Shown here piece by piece: positions 42,069-51,120 of a stretch of DNA of 64,000 nucleotides. Position 1 is the stretch's first letter. Each line of letters begins with the position of its first letter. The stretch comes from Rhizobium ruizarguesonis (GTDB taxonomy: Bacteria > Pseudomonadota > Alphaproteobacteria > Rhizobiales > Rhizobiaceae), in assembly GCF_012349115.1 (NCBI RefSeq), contig NZ_PQIG01000111.1, positions 62,001 to 126,000 of the forward strand, in the 5' to 3' direction. The notes beneath the pieces were generated by a model. That model was not told the DNA's origin. It ran no database searches and saw only the letters and a list, made by a program, of their open reading frames with translations. The translations under genes were made by a program, and so were the position numbers.

Positions 42069-42115
42069 TCCTCATGCTGAGGTGCGCAGCCCGCAGGGCG
42101 GAGCCTCGAAGCACA
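42069..42115 (+). repeat. R3 dispersed repeat, copy 3
   Basis: Core 'cctcatgctgaggtgcgcag' continuing cccgcagggcggagcctcgaagcac. It lies between the two paralogous lipoprotein genes. Confidence 0.7.
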
Positions 42116-42193
42116 GGCCGCGACATTGCTGCTTTCAGCCATCGCCTTCAGGAAACCCGTTTCATCAACTTTGGTAGAGGGAGATCCAACTGA

Positions 42194-42571
42194 ATGAAAA
42201 TTAAACTCCTTGTTTGCGCTGTCCCGCTGGCACTGTCTGGCTGCCAGACTCCGGCGCCCCAGTCCGTTGTAGATTCCCAGCGGCCGCCTTCCAGCGCGGT
42301 TCGACGCGAATACGTCGACGCTTTGCGGGGAACCATTAAACCGGGGAACTTCGTGAAGGCCGAGATTTCCAGCGTGGTTCTGCTTAATCCGGAAAAGCAG
42401 ATATATGCATATTGCACGCGCACGACGGAACGTGCCTACCCAAACTGGTCCTATATCGGCCTGGGCTTGCAACACAACATGATACTGTACCTGAAAAAGA
42501 ACGACTATCGCTGCCACGACGAACGGCTGCGTTACTATGATTTTCCCGAAATGCGTAACATGAAATACTGA
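42194..42571 (+). CDS. Small lipoprotein, member of a local paralogous pair (B)
   Basis: 125 residues. Lipobox PLALSGCQ (Cys17), then TPAPQSVVDSQRPPSSAVRR and the conserved ISSVVLLNPEKQIYAYCTRT and YRCHDERLRYYDFPEMRNM blocks shared with 41588-41977. Ribosome site agagggag. Two separate mRNAs or one polycistronic message are both possible; the R3 repeat lies between. Confidence 0.75.
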   Translation: MKIKLLVCAVPLALSGCQTPAPQSVVDSQRPPSSAVRREYVDALRGTIKPGNFVKAEISSVVLLNPEKQIYAYCTRTTERAYPNWSYIGLGLQHNMILYLKKNDYRCHDERLRYYDFPEMRNMKY

Positions 42572-42668
42572 GAGAGAGGCGAGGCGCTTGGCAGCCTCGC
42601 GATCACCTTCCGGCCGCCGTCCTGCTCAAACCGTGAGAAACATCCCCACGCTCGCCGGCGCACCATCC

Positions 42669-43121
42669 TCAGAAAACGGACGCCCTGGAGTCATCCACGG
42701 ACGGCGCTCTGCAATACCATACAAGGACGGCAATCGTTCCAATGGGAAACAGAATCCCAAGAAGCTGGTGCCATCCGCTTTTGTTGATGTCGTGAAAACG
42801 CCGCGCGGCCATTGCGATTGAGGGAAGAAACGTCGCCAGCGACCAGATCCCGTTCAATGTTGCGGTTCGATCAACAAGGTACAAAACGATGCTGACGAGA
42901 GCGACAAAGAGCGCCGAAAACCAGAATTCCGATCGGCTCGCTCTACCGCTGAAATCCACATATTTCTTGAAGTAGCTGCTGATCGCCTGGCCGAAACCCA
43001 TTCCCGGCGGCAGGCCGCCGAAGCGGTTCGGCCCGGCGGCCGGTTTTCTGAAAATGAAGAACAACGGCACTGCTAGCGGGATCAAGACGACCAGCCAGTG
43101 AAAGAGAGAAAAACCACCCAT
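42669..43121 (-). CDS. DUF805 family membrane protein
   Basis: 150 residues starting at ATG 43121 (ggggta ribosome site). Membrane helices at about 5-25, 75-95 and 120-140 frame the DUF805 signature FSGRASRSEFWFSALFV near residue 60 and FLPSIAMAARRFHDINKSGWHQLL near residue 110. These small inner-membrane proteins are widespread and of unknown function. An in-frame ATG nine codons upstream (43148) is possible. Confidence 0.85.
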   Translation of the reverse strand: MGGFSLFHWLVVLIPLAVPLFFIFRKPAAGPNRFGGLPPGMGFGQAISSYFKKYVDFSGRASRSEFWFSALFVALVSIVLYLVDRTATLNGIWSLATFLPSIAMAARRFHDINKSGWHQLLGILFPIGTIAVLVWYCRAPSVDDSRASVF

Positions 43122-43286
43122 GAGATACCCCAACGATTTGAATGGCATAGAGATAAGCTATGTTCGTTTGCGGAAGATTAATTGGCGTGCAATGTGACGC
43201 GTTCGGCAATCACAACGCGAGAAACGGCGGCTGCCACGTTGAGGACAGTATAGACGCTTGGAGGAGTTGGCGGCGCGGTTGGCAGC

Positions 43287-44054
43287 TCAGGGCTTGACCA
43301 GAACTCGTGCCTGCACCGGCTGCTCGATGCCCTTGAGCACAAGCATGCGGGTTTCGGCGCCTGCGGCGAGATCAGCGGCCTTCGCCGCCGTTTCGGCCGA
43401 GATCAGGATCTCGCCGGCGGCAGCCTGGGATTCGAGCCTTGCGGCCTGATTGACGACGCCGCCGATCGCGGTGAAATCGCTGCGAAAGCTTGAAAATTCG
43501 CCGATCTGGACCTCACCGGAATGGATGCCGACGCCGACGCCGAGGGTGCGGCCGGGCAATGCCTCAAGCGTCAGACCGTTCAGTGCGGTTGCGCAGTTTC
43601 GCTGGATCTCCTGCGCGGCCAGGATCGCCGCGCCGGCGTGATCCTTTCTGACAATAGGGAAATTGAAGATCGCCATCAGGCCGTCGCCCATCTGCTTGTT
43701 GACGATGCCGTCATGCGCCCAGATTGCCTGCGCGCAGCGATCCTGGAACAGGCTGACGATCTCGCTCAGCTGCACCGCCTCGATGCGCTCCGAAAGATCC
43801 GTGAAACCCCTGATATCGGCAAACAGGATCGTGGCGTCGACGGTGATCTGGCGCTGCTTCTTGACATATTGGAAGGAGCGCTCGCAGATCGTGCAGATAT
43901 CGGGGTTCATCTTGCTGCGGGTGATGCCGAAGGCGCGGAAGGGTAAGGCAAAAGGGCCGCCGATCGGGATCGGCATGTGCATCTGATCCCAGCAGCCGCG
44001 GCAGATCCTGGCGCTGCCGTGTCTGGCCGGCTCCGTTGATGAGGCTGTCGTCAT
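43287..44054 (-). CDS. Class III adenylate/guanylate cyclase with N-terminal CxxC pairs
   Basis: 255 residues from ATG 44054. The cyclase domain (about residues 65-250) has the metal-binding aspartates in TILFADIRGFTDL and KQMGDGLMAIF, GVGIHSGEVQIGEF and VVNQAARLES. The N-terminus carries CRGCWD and CTICERSF, which can bind zinc or iron and may sense redox state. It faces a second cyclase gene across 231 bp. It makes a cyclic nucleotide, most likely cAMP, in the cytosol. Confidence 0.88.
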   Translation of the reverse strand: MTTASSTEPARHGSARICRGCWDQMHMPIPIGGPFALPFRAFGITRSKMNPDICTICERSFQYVKKQRQITVDATILFADIRGFTDLSERIEAVQLSEIVSLFQDRCAQAIWAHDGIVNKQMGDGLMAIFNFPIVRKDHAGAAILAAQEIQRNCATALNGLTLEALPGRTLGVGVGIHSGEVQIGEFSSFRSDFTAIGGVVNQAARLESQAAAGEILISAETAAKAADLAAGAETRMLVLKGIEQPVQARVLVKP

Positions 44055-44285
44055 ATCCAGCAATCCGTCGGCTGATAGCGAAAAAATGAGCTTCCGACAC
44101 TCGCCTGCTTTTGGCAACTCTGCTGATGGTTGGGGTGACGATGGATTGAAGTATTTCGTCCGGCCCCATCCTTATCGGACATGTCGCAACTAAGTTGAAT
44201 ATCGCCCGGCCCGACGATAGCATCGCGCTGGGACATACTGTAGGATATTGTTAGTAATACATTCGCTCTCCAGGAAAGACCGGGG

Positions 44286-46502
44286 ATGGAGCGCCGTCTT
44301 GCAGCAATCCTGATCGCTGATGTCGTCGGTTACAGTCGATTGAGCCAGATCGACGAAGAGGGCACCCGCGCGCGTTTTCAGGCAGACCAGAATGACGTCT
44401 TCGAGCCGGCGCTCGAGCGTCATCACGGCCGGCTGGTCAAAACCATGGGCGATGGTCTGCTGGTCGAATTTCAGAGTGTCGTCGATGCCTTGCGCTGCGC
44501 GGTGGAGATTCAGCAATTGAAAGCCACGCAGAGTGCCGCGGCGCTGCCGGAGCATCGGCTCGAGTTCCGGATCGGCATCAATCTCGGCGATATCATCGTC
44601 GAGGGCGAAGACATCCAGGGCGACGGCGTCAATATCGCCGATCGAATGCAGGCGCTGGCGGAACCGGGCGGCATCGCCATATCGGGCACGACATACGACC
44701 AGGTGAAATCGAAAGTCCCGGTCGGTTTTGCTTCGCTCGGCGAACAGCGGTTGAAGAGCATCGCCGAACCGACCCGGGTCTACCGCGTCCTGCTTGAGCC
44801 GACCGCCGCCGGCAAAACCCTCAAGACCCGCAGGCGCCTGCCGAGACGCCGCCTCGTTGCCGGCATAGCAGCGGCCGTCGTCCTTGCTTTTGCGGGCGCA
44901 GCACTCTGGTGGCAGCCGTGGATGGCGGCAAAACCGCCGGGTCCTGGCGAACGTTTCGCCTATCCGCTGCCGGACAGGCCTTCGGTCGCGGTTCTGCCCT
45001 TCATCAATGTCAGTGGCGACACCGAGCACGACCATCTCGCAGAGGGTCTGACCGACGACCTGATCACCGAATTGTCCAAAGTATCGGGCCTTTTCGTCAT
45101 CGCCCGCCATTCGGTCTTCGCCATCCAGGACTCCGTCGGCAAAATCCAGGATGTGGCCGCCGAACTCGGCGTTCAGTATGTGCTCGAAGGGACCTTGCAG
45201 CGCGCCGGGCCGCGGCTGCGGATCAATGTCAAACTGATCGACGCGGGCACCGGCCTGTCGCTCTGGGCCGAGCGCTACGACCGCCAATATGCCGACCTCT
45301 TCGCCGTTCAGGACGATGTGATCGGCAAGATCATCTCGGCCCTGTCGGTCAAGCTCAGCGCGCGCGAGCGCGACCAACTGGCCCGGATCCCGACCGAAAA
45401 TCTCGAAGCCTACGATTATTACATGAGGGCAGAGCAGGAGGGTTTCATCTTCAGGGATGTCGATACCTATCGCCGGACCCTGTCCTTTTACCAGAAGGCG
45501 ATCGATCTCGATCCGGGCTTTGCTAATGCCCATGCGGGAATCGCCCGCGTGGCCGTCGATGTCTGGCGCAACGACTATAATTACCTCTGGTCGGCCGCCG
45601 TCGCCCGCAAGATCGCCTATGACGCAGCCGGGCAGGCGCTCAAGCTCGATCCAAACAACGCCAGGGCGCACACCGTGCTTGCCCTGCTGCAATGGGTGGA
45701 CGGGCGCGAGACGGAGGCAGGGAATTCCGCAAAAATGGCTGTCGCGATGCAGCCGAACGATGCGGAGGCCGCCGCCAACCTCGCTCTCATCCTGGTCCAC
45801 ACCGGCAGCAGCGGGCAGGCGGTCACTGAGATGGAAAAGGCTTTGCGGCTCGACCCATCACCGGCGTCGAGCTTTCAGCTGCTGGCGGGGATCGTCTTTT
45901 ATACTGCGGGTGATGATCAGCGGGCGATTTCCCTGATAGAGCCGACGCTCGACAGCCTGCCGAAGGTCGAGCCCGCGCGCGAATATCTGGCGGCGGCCTA
46001 TGCGGATCAGGGCAATGAAACCAAGGCCGCGGCGGAGACGGCAAAGCTGCTGGAGCTGTTCCCGGAAAGCAATCTCACCTATTACAGCTATCTCTATGAT
46101 TACTGGCGGGACAGCGACCTTCAGCGTCATCTGGCCGGATTGCGAAAGGCCGGCATTCCCGAATGGCCCTTCGGTTTTGCAGGCAAGCAAACCGACCGGC
46201 TCGGCGAGGCAGAGCTGCGCAATCTCGTCGACGGCAAGACGTGGACCGGCAAGCACAAGAACGGCACGGATTTCATCCAGTATTTCGACAAGACTGGAAA
46301 CACCGCCTATCGCAGCGCGAATACCAACATCACCGGCGTCGTCGAGGTGCGGGGCGACAGAATCTGCGAAAAATTCGACGGCTATTTCCTCGACCGGATG
46401 GTGTGCGGATATATTTACCGCAACACCTCCGACGAGCAGCGTGACCGGCCATACATACACGTCACGCCGCGCGCCTTGACGTTCTTTGCACCCGCACCCT
46501 GA
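44286..46502 (+). CDS. Adenylate cyclase fused to TolB-like and TPR domains
   Basis: 738 residues. N-terminal class III cyclase domain (metal Asp in AILIADVVGYSRL, KTMGDGLLVEF, IGINLGDIIVEGEDI) is followed by one membrane helix (about residues 200-220), a TolB-N-like segment (PDRPSVAVLPFINVSGDTEH then LAEGLTDDLITELSKVSG), and tetratricopeptide repeats at about 420-590. This is a common rhizobial cyclase architecture that couples cAMP formation to protein-protein sensing. The C-terminal 90 residues (DGKTWTGKHKNGTDF...) look like an additional small domain. Confidence 0.92.
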   Translation: MERRLAAILIADVVGYSRLSQIDEEGTRARFQADQNDVFEPALERHHGRLVKTMGDGLLVEFQSVVDALRCAVEIQQLKATQSAAALPEHRLEFRIGINLGDIIVEGEDIQGDGVNIADRMQALAEPGGIAISGTTYDQVKSKVPVGFASLGEQRLKSIAEPTRVYRVLLEPTAAGKTLKTRRRLPRRRLVAGIAAAVVLAFAGAALWWQPWMAAKPPGPGERFAYPLPDRPSVAVLPFINVSGDTEHDHLAEGLTDDLITELSKVSGLFVIARHSVFAIQDSVGKIQDVAAELGVQYVLEGTLQRAGPRLRINVKLIDAGTGLSLWAERYDRQYADLFAVQDDVIGKIISALSVKLSARERDQLARIPTENLEAYDYYMRAEQEGFIFRDVDTYRRTLSFYQKAIDLDPGFANAHAGIARVAVDVWRNDYNYLWSAAVARKIAYDAAGQALKLDPNNARAHTVLALLQWVDGRETEAGNSAKMAVAMQPNDAEAAANLALILVHTGSSGQAVTEMEKALRLDPSPASSFQLLAGIVFYTAGDDQRAISLIEPTLDSLPKVEPAREYLAAAYADQGNETKAAAETAKLLELFPESNLTYYSYLYDYWRDSDLQRHLAGLRKAGIPEWPFGFAGKQTDRLGEAELRNLVDGKTWTGKHKNGTDFIQYFDKTGNTAYRSANTNITGVVEVRGDRICEKFDGYFLDRMVCGYIYRNTSDEQRDRPYIHVTPRALTFFAPAP

Positions 46503-46521
46503 GGAGCCAGGCGTTGCGGCC

Positions 46522-47046
46522 TCATTTCGTAGCCGGTTGCTGCCAGACGGTGTGCATCTTTTCCGAAATCAGTGTCTGCTGAACTTCGGACCAATGTTTC
46601 TTCGAGTCGGTCACCTTGGTCGGATTCTTCTCCATGCCTTCCGCCGCGCCGGGGTCATAGCTCAAATACAGTTTGCCATCGATGATCCGCCAGGCTTTCG
46701 GATCGATATTGGTGGTCACTGTCCCGAAAGACACGCCGTCGGCGCAATAGCCGCCATATTGCGGCGCATATTTGGACGGATCGCCCTTGAAGAGATCGCG
46801 ATTTCTAGCGCTGGAGAAATACCAGGTCGCGCCAAGCCAGTGGTGGGAATATGTCTCGGATCCTTCGACGGCCTGGTTTTCAGTGAAGTAGGCGACCGGG
46901 TCATAACCCTTGATCGCGATATCGCCGAAATAGCCGGTATTGACGAATTCCTCGGCCCCCGCAGGCTGAAGGAAGGAAAGCAGCATCACCGTAGCGCCAA
47001 CAGCCACGCCCAGCCGGCTTCCGCATTTTTGCACATGATAAAACAT
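46522..47046 (-). CDS. Exported YHS-domain protein
   Basis: 174 residues. An N-terminal signal segment (GATVMLLSFLQPAGA) precedes a YHS domain: IKGYDPVAYFTENQAVEGSE, HHWLGATWYFSSARNRDLF and PSKYAPQYGGYCADGVS. The YHS fold often holds metal or binds haem-like ligands and is linked to copper or metal handling. It is the second gene of an operon with the ankyrin gene 45 bp upstream. Confidence 0.85.
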   Translation of the reverse strand: MFYHVQKCGSRLGVAVGATVMLLSFLQPAGAEEFVNTGYFGDIAIKGYDPVAYFTENQAVEGSETYSHHWLGATWYFSSARNRDLFKGDPSKYAPQYGGYCADGVSFGTVTTNIDPKAWRIIDGKLYLSYDPGAAEGMEKNPTKVTDSKKHWSEVQQTLISEKMHTVWQQPATK

Positions 47047-47091
47047 AACAAGCTCCGTTCCCGGACGCGGTCTGTTACTTCAAGCGAAATG

Positions 47092-47682
47092 CTATTGCCG
47101 TTTGGTGCATTCCTTGTAGAGCGGTTCGCCCACAAGCTCGGCTTTCTGGCAAACAGCACCGGCTTCCATGAGTAATTTGGCCGTATCCCAATGCGCCCGC
47201 CACCCGGCTTGAGTGAGAGGCGTGTACCCGTTTCTTTCCGTCGCTTCGACATCCGCATTTGCAGTCAGCAGAAAAGCCACCACCTCGGTATGGCCCTCTT
47301 CGGCGGCGCCGTGCAGCGGCGACATCTGATAGAAATTCTTCCTGTCGTTGACATCAGCTCCCTCGGCGACAAGCCGTTTCACCACCTCCAGATTTCCTGC
47401 ATAGGCTGCCGCATGCAGTGCCGTCAGCCCGCCCTTGTTGCGGATTTCGATGTCGGCGCCGCGATCCAGAAAAAGAGCGACGACATCGGCATGGCCGGCC
47501 AATGACGCGATAATCAGCGCCGGCTCGCCCGCCTCATCGAGCTCCGACAGATCGGAGCCCTGGTCCAGCAACCGTGTGACGCGGGCGATATCGCCGTCCT
47601 TGGCCGCCTGATGCAAAGGACCTGCCCATGCCGGCAGGACGCCAATGACAAGCGTAGCAACAGTCGCGATAAAAATATTCAC
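47092..47682 (-). CDS. Exported ankyrin-repeat protein
   Basis: 196 residues from GTG 47682: signal peptide (VNIFIATVATLVIGVLPAWAG) then about five ankyrin repeats (AGPLHQAAKDGDIARVTRLL; LDRGADIEIRNKGGLTALHA; GADVNDRKNFYQMSPLHGAA; NADVEATERNGYTPLTQAG). A longer in-frame ATG at 47739 is possible. Short exported ankyrin proteins beside redox or metal genes may stabilise exported enzymes. Forms an operon with the YHS gene. Confidence 0.85.
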   Translation of the reverse strand: MNIFIATVATLVIGVLPAWAGPLHQAAKDGDIARVTRLLDQGSDLSELDEAGEPALIIASLAGHADVVALFLDRGADIEIRNKGGLTALHAAAYAGNLEVVKRLVAEGADVNDRKNFYQMSPLHGAAEEGHTEVVAFLLTANADVEATERNGYTPLTQAGWRAHWDTAKLLMEAGAVCQKAELVGEPLYKECTKRQ

Positions 47683-47948
47683 GGGCACGATCTCGGTTTG
47701 ATCAGGGTTCGTATGCGCCGTTTTGTGGCGTTGTAGCACGTGTGCAATTCGTAAACAAGATTACGCTAATGGACGCGCTCCCGGCCAACACCACTCGCGC
47801 GCCAAGGCTGCGACCGACGGTTTCAGGGAATACGGTCACACTTGTTACTCCCCCTGTTCGATTTCCGATGCGAAACTATCTCAGACCAATGCGCGATGAA
47901 CCGAGCTTCCAAGCCTGGGAAATCGCCCCAATGAGGAGATTGAAAGCC

Positions 47949-48737
47949 ATGACTGCTTCAGCCGAGAATGGAAAAAGCGGACAAGCCATGCACAAGCCAC
48001 CGGTCGTGTCGCCGCAGGCCTGGGAGGCGGCCCGCGCGCAACTGCTCGTCAAGGAAAAGGCTGAGACCCGCGCCCGCGACGCACTCGCCGCCGAGCGCCG
48101 ACGCATGCCGTGGATGGCGGTCGAGAAGGCCTATGCGTTCGAAGGTCCTCAGGGCAAAGTCAGCCTGCTCGACCTGTTCGACAACAGACACCAGCTCATC
48201 CTCTATCGCGCCTTCTACGAGCCCGGCGTGTTCGGCTGGCCCGAACATGCCTGCCGCGGCTGCTCGATGGTCGCCGATCAGGTCGCCCATGTCGCCCATC
48301 TCAACGCCCGCGACACGACGTTGGTCTTCGCCTCGCGCGCGCCACAGGCCGACATTGCACGGCTGAAGGCGCGGATGGGCTGGACGATGCCGTGGGTCAC
48401 CATCACCGATAGTTTCGACACGGACTTCGGCGTCGACGAGTGGCACGGCACCAACGTGTTCTACCGCGACGGCGAGCGCATCTTCCGCACCTATTTCATC
48501 AACAACCGCGGCGACGAGCAGATGGGCGGCACCTGGAACTACCTCGACATCACGCCGCTCGGCCGCCAGGAAGTCTGGGAGGAATCGCCCGATGGCTATC
48601 CCCAGACCCCGACCTACAAGTGGTGGAATTGGCACGACAGCTATGTGCCGGACGCCGAGCCCGACAAGAAATGGGTCGAGGTCTCCGATGCCGGCGAGGC
48701 GGCGTTCCGGGCCGAGAGCGCAAACGAGAAACCGTAG
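47949..48737 (+). CDS. DUF899 family thioredoxin-like protein
   Basis: 262 residues from ATG 47949 (aggag ribosome site). The DUF899 landmarks are present: MPWMAVEKAYAFEGPQGKVS, the CxxC in EHACRGCSMVAD, VTITDSFDTDFGVDEWHGTN, and TPTYKWWNWHDSY. The fold is thioredoxin-like, but the CRGC motif differs from the usual CPxC. No partner in the neighbourhood; substrate unknown. The reading upstream (from 47742) is not family-like. Confidence 0.85.
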   Translation: MTASAENGKSGQAMHKPPVVSPQAWEAARAQLLVKEKAETRARDALAAERRRMPWMAVEKAYAFEGPQGKVSLLDLFDNRHQLILYRAFYEPGVFGWPEHACRGCSMVADQVAHVAHLNARDTTLVFASRAPQADIARLKARMGWTMPWVTITDSFDTDFGVDEWHGTNVFYRDGERIFRTYFINNRGDEQMGGTWNYLDITPLGRQEVWEESPDGYPQTPTYKWWNWHDSYVPDAEPDKKWVEVSDAGEAAFRAESANEKP

Positions 48738-49052
48738 GGTCGGTCCGGCCGTATCCACCGTCCCGTCCCGGCAGGAGGATACGGCGGTCCGTCTGAAAGT
48801 CCGGCGAACCGCAAATGACGACGCATCAGCAGGGCAGGTCGTGGCGCCGCACGTCCGCAAAGCCCGGCACCGCGTCGGCGGTCGTCGACAATCGGGTCAA
48901 CGATTGACGACTGGGCGACGGGGGCGGTGTCCCAGAACGCGCTTGCGCCATACCGTCGCCTCTGCACCTTCTGCGCGCAAAATTTCACCGACATATCTCC
49001 TTACTGTCACGGAACCATGCTAGATTTCGCGGGATTTCCAGGGGAGGCGGGC
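48738..49052. other. Intergenic region with hairpin
   Basis: 315 bp. An 8-bp inverted repeat, ccgtatcc (48749-48756) with ggatacgg (48777-48784), lies just after the DUF899 stop codon and could be a weak terminator. Otherwise no gene is evident; the promoter of the next gene must lie here. Confidence 0.45.
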
Positions 49053-50810
49053 ATGGATACGGATTTTCGTGTGACCGGCAGGAATGCCGCTTCGCTTTTT
49101 GCGCTGACCATCCATCGCGGCGACGGCATGGTGCTGCTCGGCATGGACTGGAAGAATGGCCGGCCGCCGATCGATTTCGTCGGTTTCGCCATCCAGTATC
49201 GTGAGCCGGATACTGATTTCTTCAAGACGGTGCATAACCGCATCGGCTTTCCCGGCCAGCCGGTTCCCGAAGATGGCATCCGCACCACCGAAGCGCCGAT
49301 CCAGAAGTTCCGCTGGGTGCATTTTCCCTTCAATGCCGATCTGCCCGGCAAGTTCACCTACCGCGTCACCCCAAAGTTCATGGATGCCGCGGGCGCACTG
49401 ACATCAGGCGAGGCGCAGGAGGCGGAACTGGCGCTGATGCGCGAAACCATCCCCGGCAAGCTCAACGTCGCCTTCACCCGCGGCTTCGTCTCGTCGCAGG
49501 CCTTCGTGCGCAATTTTGCCGCCGGCGGACCCATCATCACGCTGGTGCCACCGGATGGCGACCAGGGACTGGACTTCGTGCCGACCCATGCCGATGCCGA
49601 GCGGGCACTCGCCTGGATGGGCTTCGAGGCGCGAGCCGAAACGCTTGATCTGCTCGACAGGGCGCACGCTGCCGGCGCCGAGGTGTGCGCCATCGCCTAT
49701 GACCTCAACCTGCCCGAGGTGGTCACCCGGCTGGAAGCGCTGGGGCCGAAGCTCAAGATCATCATCGACGACAGCGCCAGCACCAAGGGCCATGGCCGCC
49801 CGAATTCGCCGGAGACGAGGGCGGCGGAGCGGCTGATCGCCTCGGCGGGTGCTGCCAACGTCAAGCGCCAGCATATGGCTAACCTGCAGCATCAGAAATC
49901 GATCGCGGTCCGCGGTGGCGGCATTTCGACCGTGCTCTACGGTTCGACCAATCTCAGCTGGCGCGGGCTCTATGTACAGTCGAACAACAGCCTCGCCGTC
50001 CACAGCGACAAGGCGATCGAGGATTATTTCACCGCCTTCGAGAGCTATTTCACCGCCAAGCGCGCCGACCATTTCCGCGCCTCGCCGAGTTCTGCCGGCT
50101 GGATCGATCTTGGCCTTGACGGCGTCGACGCCAAGGTCGCTTTCTCTCCGCACAGCGACGCCAATGGCCGGCTGGACGAGATCGGCGCCGATATCGATAC
50201 CGCGCAGTCCAGCGTGTTCTTCTCGCTCGCCTTTCTCGGCCAGATGACCAAGGGGGCGATCGGCCCGGCATTGGGGCGCGCCCTGGAGCGCCCCAATATG
50301 CATGTGATGGGCATTGCCGATGCCGAGGTGCGGGCCGGCAATCTGGGCCTGACCGTGCTCACTCCCGACAACCGTCGGCGGGTGGTACGGTCGGCGGCGT
50401 TGACGGGCAACGTGCCGCCGCCCTTCGTAACCGAGCCCTCGGGCCTGTCAGGCGTCGACGGCAAACAGCGCGGCACGAGGATGCACCACAAGTTCGTCGT
50501 GCTCGACTTCGACAAGCCGACGGCGCGGGTCTATCTCGGCTCCTACAATTTCTCCGAACCCGCCGATGACGAGAACGGCGAGAACCTCGTCGTCGTCCGT
50601 GACCGCACGGTGGCGACCAGCTACATGATCGAGGCGCTGCGGATGTACGACCACTACATCTTCCGCGTCGCCTCCGAAGCAAACGACGGCGCCGCCCGCC
50701 CGCTTGAGCTCAAGCGCCCGCCCCAGCCCGGCGGCACACCGTGGTTCGAGCGCGACTGGACCGACCCCATCCGCGCCCGCGACCGGGAGCTGTTTTCGCG
50801 GGCGGAGTAA
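49053..50810 (+). CDS. Phospholipase D-like domain protein
   Basis: 585 residues from ATG 49053 (gggagg ribosome site). An N-terminal beta-rich segment of about 150 residues precedes two PLD halves. The second half has a complete HKD motif (His478 in MHHKFVVLDF, followed by VYLGSYNFSEPADDENGEN). The first has HQKSIAVRGG (His280), in which the Asp is replaced by Arg, followed by YGSTNLSWRG. One defective motif suggests an altered catalytic mode or a binding-only half. No signal peptide; substrate unknown (nuclease or phospholipase-like). Confidence 0.85.
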   Translation: MDTDFRVTGRNAASLFALTIHRGDGMVLLGMDWKNGRPPIDFVGFAIQYREPDTDFFKTVHNRIGFPGQPVPEDGIRTTEAPIQKFRWVHFPFNADLPGKFTYRVTPKFMDAAGALTSGEAQEAELALMRETIPGKLNVAFTRGFVSSQAFVRNFAAGGPIITLVPPDGDQGLDFVPTHADAERALAWMGFEARAETLDLLDRAHAAGAEVCAIAYDLNLPEVVTRLEALGPKLKIIIDDSASTKGHGRPNSPETRAAERLIASAGAANVKRQHMANLQHQKSIAVRGGGISTVLYGSTNLSWRGLYVQSNNSLAVHSDKAIEDYFTAFESYFTAKRADHFRASPSSAGWIDLGLDGVDAKVAFSPHSDANGRLDEIGADIDTAQSSVFFSLAFLGQMTKGAIGPALGRALERPNMHVMGIADAEVRAGNLGLTVLTPDNRRRVVRSAALTGNVPPPFVTEPSGLSGVDGKQRGTRMHHKFVVLDFDKPTARVYLGSYNFSEPADDENGENLVVVRDRTVATSYMIEALRMYDHYIFRVASEANDGAARPLELKRPPQPGGTPWFERDWTDPIRARDRELFSRAE

Positions 50811-51120
50811 TGTTGCCGGTCACGACGGCCCTTAAACCTCAACCATTCCACGCGGGCGATATCGAAAGGCGCAACAGGCATTCGACGGACGGCTGCGGTG
50901 AGACGGTCCTTCGCATTCGGGACGATTGCCTTGTCCGTCGAAGAGTATGCATAGTGGCTGACCGCATGACCGACGCGCCGGGACCTGGCGTCCCGAAGTC
51001 AAATTAATACCTTGCCGGTTGCCAACATATTCTTCTCAAGGTGGAAACATTCCGGGGACGGTTGCGTTGTACCCGCTACCGGTAGTGCGCCTGACAGCAC
51101 GCTAAAGAGGAGGCTTATTC
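50811..51120. other. Intergenic region with EcfG-type promoter
   Basis: 310 bp between the PLD-like and response-regulator genes. No ORF is supported. The right end carries the promoter at 51044-51069 and a strong ribosome site (agaggagg). Confidence 0.5.
51044..51069 (+). promoter_or_regulatory. Candidate EcfG-type (general stress response) promoter
   Basis: ggaaac - 16 bp - cgtt, close to the alphaproteobacterial EcfG consensus (GGAAC, N16-17, CGTT). It ends 51 bp before the ATG of the single-domain response regulator. Not tested; one mismatch to the -35 element. Confidence 0.5.

Noticed and set aside
44190..45800. 536-aa minus-strand ORF opposite the cyclase-TPR gene
   Set aside because: No protein-like domain; it is the complement of a gene with clear cyclase and TPR motifs.
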